Below are positions 59,253 through 64,000 of a stretch of 64,000 nucleotides of DNA, piece after piece; within the stretch, counting starts at the first letter, position 1; each line of letters opens with the position of its first letter. Below the pieces are notes generated by a model that saw only the letters and a program-made list of their open reading frames with translations, had not been told where the DNA came from and made no database searches. Origin of the DNA: Bacillota bacterium (GTDB lineage: Bacteria > Bacillota > Clostridia > Christensenellales > SZUA-584); contig JAEWCC010000057.1 in the NCBI GenBank assembly GCA_023390815.1, forward strand, positions 61,631 through 125,630, in the 5' to 3' direction. A program made the position numbers and the translations under genes.

Positions 59253-61490
59253 TTACGATGTCGCATACAGCTTTTCGTCAATGCCCGATATAAAGGAGGA
59301 CATCGTATCAAAATAATACAGGTACAGCTCGTGTAAAGCCCGGGTGCACACCGTATACAGCAGGTTCCGGTCTTCCGGGATATGATATTCCACGTCCTCA
59401 ACCGAATTGACTAAAACCGCGTCGAATTCAAGGCCCTTGGCGAGATAGGAAGGGATTACAACCACATCGCCCTCATAAACTTCATTCTGATTCGAGATCA
59501 AGCCTATATCGACAGACGGACGGACTGACTGATATACCTCCCTGCACTGGGATGCGGTTTTACAGATTACCGCAATCAGCTTATACCCCCTGTTTTTCAA
59601 ATCCAAGATATCATCCGCCATTCGTTGATAGACGCCGCTTTTACTGACCTTAATCACCTTTGGTTTTGCGCCGTGCCGGTTCAGCTGCTCCGACTGGCCT
59701 GGGCAAACGAGAATCTGCTTGCAAAAATCCGCGAGCTCCCTGCTCGATCGATAACTTTTCGTCAGCGCGATTCTTTTGGAACCCGCGTTGAATGGTTCGG
59801 AGATGACGTCAAAGCTCCCGATATTCATATAGCCGTTGACTGTCTGGTTGATGTCTCCAAGAATCGTCATACTACAGTTTCTAAACACCGTCCTGAAGAT
59901 CTCATATTGTACAGCCGTATAATCCTGAGCCTCGTCAATGATGATGTGTTTAATGGATGCCGCAGCATTATCTCCTTCCAGAGCCGCTTTCAGGTACACC
60001 ATTGGCGCGAAGTCTTCATAGTTTACCATCCCCTGTTCTAATTCTTGGATGGCGTAACCCGCAAAACGCCGGTACGCTTCAGCCTGATCATTATTTTGTA
60101 TCAATGATGTGATGTCCTTAAAGAAGTCTATATACAACGCATGGATATCAAACGATGTCATTTGCATGATATCCTGCTTCACAAGCTCATATTCTCGTAT
60201 TTGTTCCTGCTGAACCGCCGAATGGCTGCCTCCGGCAGAGGAGTTCTTATCCAGAGGAACTTTCAAAGTTTTACCCTTAAGCTCCTCCAACAGACCCAAA
60301 AGTCTTTGGCGTATCTTTTCCAAACGATTGGCATACGGCAATCGGTTATTCTGATTTTGGAAAATCTTCATGATATTATCAGCAGAAATCATAATCGTAC
60401 GGTTATATTCCAAGTCCTTAAAATTCAAACACTTTCCGCTTTCAATAAGCTGCACATATCTTTTCAGGGCATTAAGAAAAAGCGACGACGCTTTGAATCG
60501 AATGCAGTCGAGTCTGATATCCTCTGTTCGGTTTGAGGTTAAGATATATTCCATCTGCTGATTCATCGTCTCCGTCTGCAGATTGGCGAAAATCTCGCCT
60601 CCGAAAAAATCCGCAAACGTACTTCTGCGAATATTTTCTTCCCCCAGTTCGGGCAGCACACGGGAAATGTAATCTTCAAACACGTGATTCGGAGAAAAAA
60701 TCAGTATATTCTCTGACTGAAAGCTCCCCCGGTATTTGTACAGCAGATAGGCCGCGCGATGAAGCGCAATGGAGGTCTTGCCGCTTCCGGCAGGCCCTTC
60801 AACGATGAGTATCTTGTCCTGGCTGTTCCGGATGACGGTATTTTGCTCCTTTTGAATACTGGTCACAATCGTTCTCATTCTGTGATCCGTATTTTTCCCA
60901 AGCAGCTCTTGCAGCATGGAATCATTGATATTCAGGCTGCTGTCAAACATATACGTAATAGCCGAGTCTTCAATCTTGTACTGCCTTTTCAACAGTAATT
61001 GCCCTTCGATCAGGCCTGCCGGGCAGGAGTAGCTCGAGGGACCGATTTCATAGTCATAGAACATGCTTGAAACGGGTGCTCTCCAGTCGTAGACGAGTAT
61101 ATCCATCGTATCTTTTGCGCTTAAACTAAATACGCCGATGTAAATTTCCTCGGCTGCCTTTTCCCCTTTTTCCAAAAAGTCGATCCTGCCGAAGTAAGGG
61201 CTCTTCTGCATCCTTTTTAAGTGTTTTACTTTTTCATAAGAAAATTTATATATACTGGCCTTATTCGATAATTCCATCTGGATCTGATTGATCTGTGCGA
61301 CATTCTCCAAGTCAAACAGACTGGCAGGCGCAAGCCTCAAGTCCTCCCACATACTCTTTTGCAGTTCGATGGCATCATTTCGATAATTCTCGACGGCATG
61401 CATGCCGATGCCGATCTGAGTATTTATCTCATGCATCACCCGGTCCAGATATGCTTTTTCCGCCGCCCATATTGCCTTATCCTCAATCAC
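59253..61490 (-). CDS. helD: HelD-type RNA polymerase-recycling helicase (UvrD/Rep superfamily)
   Basis: 745 residues from a GTG with GGGAGA before it. An N-terminal coiled coil (about 5-70) that in HelD enters the polymerase, then motor parts: Walker A EGPAGSGKTSIALHRAAYLLYK (about 229-250), the long insert, Walker B HIIIDEAQDYTAVQYEIFR, ALTKSYRSSRELADFCKQI, and a final motif with DAVLVNSVEDVEYH. Releases RNA polymerase from DNA. Codon choice is more AT-rich than in neighbouring genes, which hints at different origin. Confidence 0.9.
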   Translation of the reverse strand: MIEDKAIWAAEKAYLDRVMHEINTQIGIGMHAVENYRNDAIELQKSMWEDLRLAPASLFDLENVAQINQIQMELSNKASIYKFSYEKVKHLKRMQKSPYFGRIDFLEKGEKAAEEIYIGVFSLSAKDTMDILVYDWRAPVSSMFYDYEIGPSSYSCPAGLIEGQLLLKRQYKIEDSAITYMFDSSLNINDSMLQELLGKNTDHRMRTIVTSIQKEQNTVIRNSQDKILIVEGPAGSGKTSIALHRAAYLLYKYRGSFQSENILIFSPNHVFEDYISRVLPELGEENIRRSTFADFFGGEIFANLQTETMNQQMEYILTSNRTEDIRLDCIRFKASSLFLNALKRYVQLIESGKCLNFKDLEYNRTIMISADNIMKIFQNQNNRLPYANRLEKIRQRLLGLLEELKGKTLKVPLDKNSSAGGSHSAVQQEQIREYELVKQDIMQMTSFDIHALYIDFFKDITSLIQNNDQAEAYRRFAGYAIQELEQGMVNYEDFAPMVYLKAALEGDNAAASIKHIIIDEAQDYTAVQYEIFRTVFRNCSMTILGDINQTVNGYMNIGSFDVISEPFNAGSKRIALTKSYRSSRELADFCKQILVCPGQSEQLNRHGAKPKVIKVSKSGVYQRMADDILDLKNRGYKLIAVICKTASQCREVYQSVRPSVDIGLISNQNEVYEGDVVVIPSYLAKGLEFDAVLVNSVEDVEYHIPEDRNLLYTVCTRALHELYLYYFDTMSSFISGIDEKLYATS

Positions 61491-61776
61491 GAATACTTCT
61501 CCCTGTCACCCGGGAATTTTTTAGATTAGCCTTAGGATAAGCGATTCACGGCACAAAAATAAGGCTTATAATAAAAATTTCTGCATGATATAATAAGGGT
61601 GGAAGAGCAGAGAATATCATTTGAAACGCGAGTCTGGCTCGGCTTTCAGCGACTACCGTCTTCAGTCGCTTCAATACAGTTCAATCATCTTGTTATGTCC
61701 CCCTTATTTACCAAGTGATTTTGCACCAATTAAAAATGGGCGAAATCCCTTACTTCCGCCCATTCCATCACTTACT
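61491..61776. other. Spacer between helD and the flotillin gene
   Basis: 286 bases holding the AT-rich upstream region of helD (with TATTATAAG near 61564-61576) and the flotillin terminator at its right end. No gene is seen. Confidence 0.5.
61733..61764 (-). terminator. Terminator of the flotillin operon
   Basis: Minus-strand stem ATGGGCG/CGCCCAT (arms 61737-61743 and 61758-61764) followed by TTTTTAATT, 12 bases after the stop codon. Confidence 0.85.
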
Positions 61777-63177
61777 CTATTCCGCAGCCGGTTCCGCCGG
61801 TTTCTCCTCCGCTTTGACCGCTTCCTTTTCCTTGCCCAGGAACTCCGGCAGCTGCATGCCCGCCATGTTGAACAGCTCGTTCATGGGCGGTATGCTCTTC
61901 ATGAGGCCTGAAAGGAAGTTTGCGGTGGACGACTCGCCCTTGCCCGCGCCGCTGTCCCAGACGGTGACCTTGTCGATCTTGAGGTTCTTGATGGCCTCGA
62001 CCTGCACCTTGACGATATCCTCCATCTTGTCGGCGATCATCATGCGCACCGCCGCGTCGGAGTCGCCGTTCGCCGCGCCGATGATCTGCTTGAAGCCTTC
62101 GGCCTGCTTGACAAGGATTTCGTTGATGCCGCGTGCCTGCGCCTGCATCTTCTGGAATATGGCGTCGGCTTCACCCTTGGCAATGCGCCGGAAACGCTCT
62201 GCCTCCGCTTCTGCGTCGATTTCGACCTTACGCTTGTCGATCTCGGCCTTGACGATGATATCGGCCTCCTTGGACGCCTGCTCGCGGCTCGCGCGCTGCT
62301 TTTCGGCCTCTTCCTCTGCGGCGTAGGCTTCCTGCAAGGCCTTGGCGGTCTGCACCTTCTCCGCGGCGGTTGCGCGGCGCAGCGCCTCGGCTTCCTTCTC
62401 GCGCCGCAGCGCGTCGGAATTCGCGATGGTGATTTTGGCTGTGTTCTCGCCCTCGATGGCCTGCGAGTTCGCCTCGGCGACGTTGATACGCTGATCCTTC
62501 TGCGCAAGCGCCTCGCCGATCGCGCCGTCCCTGTCCTTCTCCGCCACGCTCTTTTTGGCGTCGTTGATGGCCTTGGCGGCGGCTTCCTTACCGAGCGCTT
62601 CGATGTAGCCCGACTCGTCGTTGATGTCCGTTACGTTGACGTTGATGAGCCTGAGGCCGATCTTTTTAAGCTCCGACTCCACGTTGGACGACACCGCTTC
62701 GAGGAACAAATCGCGGTCGGTATTGATCTCCTCGATGTCCATCGTCGCTACCACGAGACGCAGCTGGCCGAATATGATATCCTTGGCGAGTTCCTCAATC
62801 TCCTTAAGGCCCAGGCCCAGCAGGCGCTCCGCAGCGTTCTGCATGATGCCCGGCTCGGTCGAGATACCCACCGTGAAACGCGAGGGCACGTCGATACGGA
62901 TGTTCTGCTTGGAAAGCGCGTTGGTCAGGTCTACCGTGATCGACATGGGCGTCAGGCTCAAAAACGCGAAGTCCTGAAACAGCGGCCATATGAACGCCGC
63001 GCCGCCGTGGATGCATTTGGCGCTGCGCGTACCGCCGTCGTGTCCCCTGCCTACCTTACCGTAGATGACCATGACGCGGTCGGACGGGCATTTCTTGTAC
63101 CGCGCCAGCACCGCGATGAACGTGGTGAACAGCAGCAGCACTACGACGATGATGAGTATGATGACACCTGAACCCAT
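61777..63177 (-). CDS. floT: Flotillin family protein
   Basis: 466 residues. An N-terminal membrane segment (about 5-25), SPFH/PHB domain (RYKKCPSDRVMVIYGKVG...GGAAFIWPLFQDFAFLSLTPMSITVDL...), then a long Ala/Glu-rich coiled coil with EA repeats (about 215-350) and a C-terminal region that in flotillins drives oligomerisation. Organises membrane microdomains. It follows an NfeD-like gene by 13 bases, as yuaF-yuaG in Bacillus. Confidence 0.95.
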   Translation of the reverse strand: MGSGVIILIIVVVLLLFTTFIAVLARYKKCPSDRVMVIYGKVGRGHDGGTRSAKCIHGGAAFIWPLFQDFAFLSLTPMSITVDLTNALSKQNIRIDVPSRFTVGISTEPGIMQNAAERLLGLGLKEIEELAKDIIFGQLRLVVATMDIEEINTDRDLFLEAVSSNVESELKKIGLRLINVNVTDINDESGYIEALGKEAAAKAINDAKKSVAEKDRDGAIGEALAQKDQRINVAEANSQAIEGENTAKITIANSDALRREKEAEALRRATAAEKVQTAKALQEAYAAEEEAEKQRASREQASKEADIIVKAEIDKRKVEIDAEAEAERFRRIAKGEADAIFQKMQAQARGINEILVKQAEGFKQIIGAANGDSDAAVRMMIADKMEDIVKVQVEAIKNLKIDKVTVWDSGAGKGESSTANFLSGLMKSIPPMNELFNMAGMQLPEFLGKEKEAVKAEEKPAEPAAE

Positions 63178-63190
63178 GGGAACCCCTCCT

Positions 63191-63826
63191 TTATTTTTTC
63201 ACAATCAGCGTGTTGCCCACGCTGCCGACGACTTGTACCGTTTCGCCCGTGGCGAGTTTTCTCTCCTCGTCCGTGATGGCCTCGGCCTCCACGAGCCGCT
63301 CCTGTATGGTGACCATGACCTTACCGGAACCCATGCGGGAAGCGGGTATCGGTATGTACACCTGCGCGCCCTGGCCAATGGCGTTGCTGTAGCGGATGTT
63401 GCCGCTGTCCTGCATGCGCTTGACCGCGAAGAACATCAGCCCGATCAGCAGCATCGCGAGGAGCCCCGCCACAAACGAGATCAGCAGGATCATCGCAACG
63501 CTCAGCGCGCTGTCGCAAAGCACGAAGCCCGTCCAACCGAATATGCAGAAGAACGCGACAATGCCGCGAACGGTGAAAAAGCGGAAGCCCCCCACCGCCT
63601 CTCCCGGCTCGTCCGTATGCCCGTCGGCATGGTCTGCGTGACCGCCAATGTCGTGGCTGTCCGCATCGTGAACATCGAAGCTGTCGCCGGAGTCCCCGTC
63701 ACCCTCGTGGCCGCCGAGGCCGATAAACGTAAGGATCGTCTGCACGATCAGCACCAGCGTAAACGGCACCGCCGCGCATAAAAATATCTGCTGCAGCAGC
63801 GTCAGCGCGTTCCACCATTCCGCCAT
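63191..63826 (-). CDS. NfeD-like membrane protein (YuaF type)
   Basis: 211 residues from the ATG at 63826, six bases after AAGGAGG; ATG at 63832 would touch the site. N-terminal membrane segment, a His/Asp/Gly-rich loop (HEGDGDSGDSFDVHDADSHDIGGHADHADGH, about 43-75) that could bind metal, two more membrane segments, and a C-terminal OB-fold NfeD domain (NAIGQGAQVYIPIPASRMGSGKVMVTIQERLVEAEAITDEERKLATGETVQVVGSVGNTLIV). Partner of the flotillin in membrane organisation. Confidence 0.88.
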   Translation of the reverse strand: MAEWWNALTLLQQIFLCAAVPFTLVLIVQTILTFIGLGGHEGDGDSGDSFDVHDADSHDIGGHADHADGHTDEPGEAVGGFRFFTVRGIVAFFCIFGWTGFVLCDSALSVAMILLISFVAGLLAMLLIGLMFFAVKRMQDSGNIRYSNAIGQGAQVYIPIPASRMGSGKVMVTIQERLVEAEAITDEERKLATGETVQVVGSVGNTLIVKK

Positions 63827-64000
63827 AGTCATCCTCCTTGGGTAGTTTACCATATTGTAACACGTTTTTGCATAATTCGATATAGATTTAGTATTTATTC
63901 TACAATTAACCTAGAAAAGCAGCTTGTGTTTTACGATCATGCGGATGGTTTCGGGTCAGAGTCAAATATCCGCTTTCTCGGCATGTAGATTATGTTATAA
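63827..64000. other. Right edge, upstream of the NfeD-like gene
   Basis: About 174 AT-rich bases containing the ribosome binding site of the NfeD-like gene and no gene. A clear promoter could not be assigned; a sigma-W-like pair (GAAAC and CGTA near 63930-63955) has too short a spacer. Confidence 0.4.

Noticed and set aside
63930..63960. Sigma-W promoter for the NfeD-flotillin pair
   Set aside because: The GAAAC and CGTA elements are only 12 bases apart, shorter than the usual spacing of about 16.

Overview
The window reads as a chromosomal segment of a Gram-positive, probably spore-forming member of the Firmicutes (Clostridia-like) with moderately high GC. Evidence: monoderm surface machinery (TagO/WecA-type transferase, class B sortase, SipW-type signal peptidase, LytR-CpsA-Psr protein), sporulation-linked genes (two CotF-like coat proteins, a Spo0E-like protein, a SpoIIE-type phosphatase, a Spo0A-box-like site), strong GGAGG ribosome binding sites with frequent TTG/GTG starts, and an infC-rpmI-rplT operon behind an attenuator leader. 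The closest relative cannot be named from sequence reading alone. No rRNA, tRNA, CRISPR array, transposase or prophage was recognised.

Layout. 1-392: AT-rich edge. 393-1463: tagO-like gene. 1.7-9.3 kb: an eight-gene minus-strand cluster (sipW, three TasA-like proteins, a 934-residue von Willebrand A surface protein, a fourth TasA-like protein, a sortase substrate, a class B sortase), which looks like a complete secretion, assembly and anchoring unit for a surface fibre and is the most interesting system here. 9.5-15.7 kb: a glycosyltransferase, an unknown protein, two cell-wall hydrolases and a TetR-controlled small redox operon. 16-18.9 kb: an ECF sigma factor with a membrane anti-sigma candidate and a related lipoprotein. 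18.9-21.3 kb: a LacI regulator with a uroporphyrinogen-decarboxylase-fold protein. 21.4-22.7 kb: infC-rpmI-rplT. 22.8-28 kb: an OsmC/MarR pair, DegV, a membrane-bound XRE regulator, a metallophosphoesterase and two duplicated membrane proteins.

28.2-33.1 kb is the classical ruvC-ruvA-ruvB-queA-tgt-yajC block (Holliday junction processing, queuosine modification, Sec accessory). 33.3-36.3 kb holds rqcH and proA, divergent with interleaved promoters. 36.4-37.3 kb carries two tandem cysteine-rich DUF3795-like genes. 37.3-40.4 kb is argGH with tandem ARG-box-like operators. 40.4-44.7 kb carries galK-galT with a ketopantoate-reductase-like gene and an AEC transporter. 44.9-49.2 kb: an ATPase, rubrerythrin, coat proteins and an LCP enzyme. 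49.5-53.2 kb: two racemase-family genes, a transaldolase-like enzyme and a GntR regulator. 53.4-59.2 kb: small redox/VOC proteins, a PAS-PP2C phosphatase with a four-cysteine motif, Spo0E-like, an EamA transporter and a short-chain dehydrogenase. 59.2-63.8 kb: HelD and a flotillin/NfeD pair.

Most genes are ordinary housekeeping. Several promoters could be read with both hexamers and an operator in place (TetR, LacI, GntR, ArgR-type, OsmC), so parts of the local regulatory wiring can be proposed directly from the DNA.
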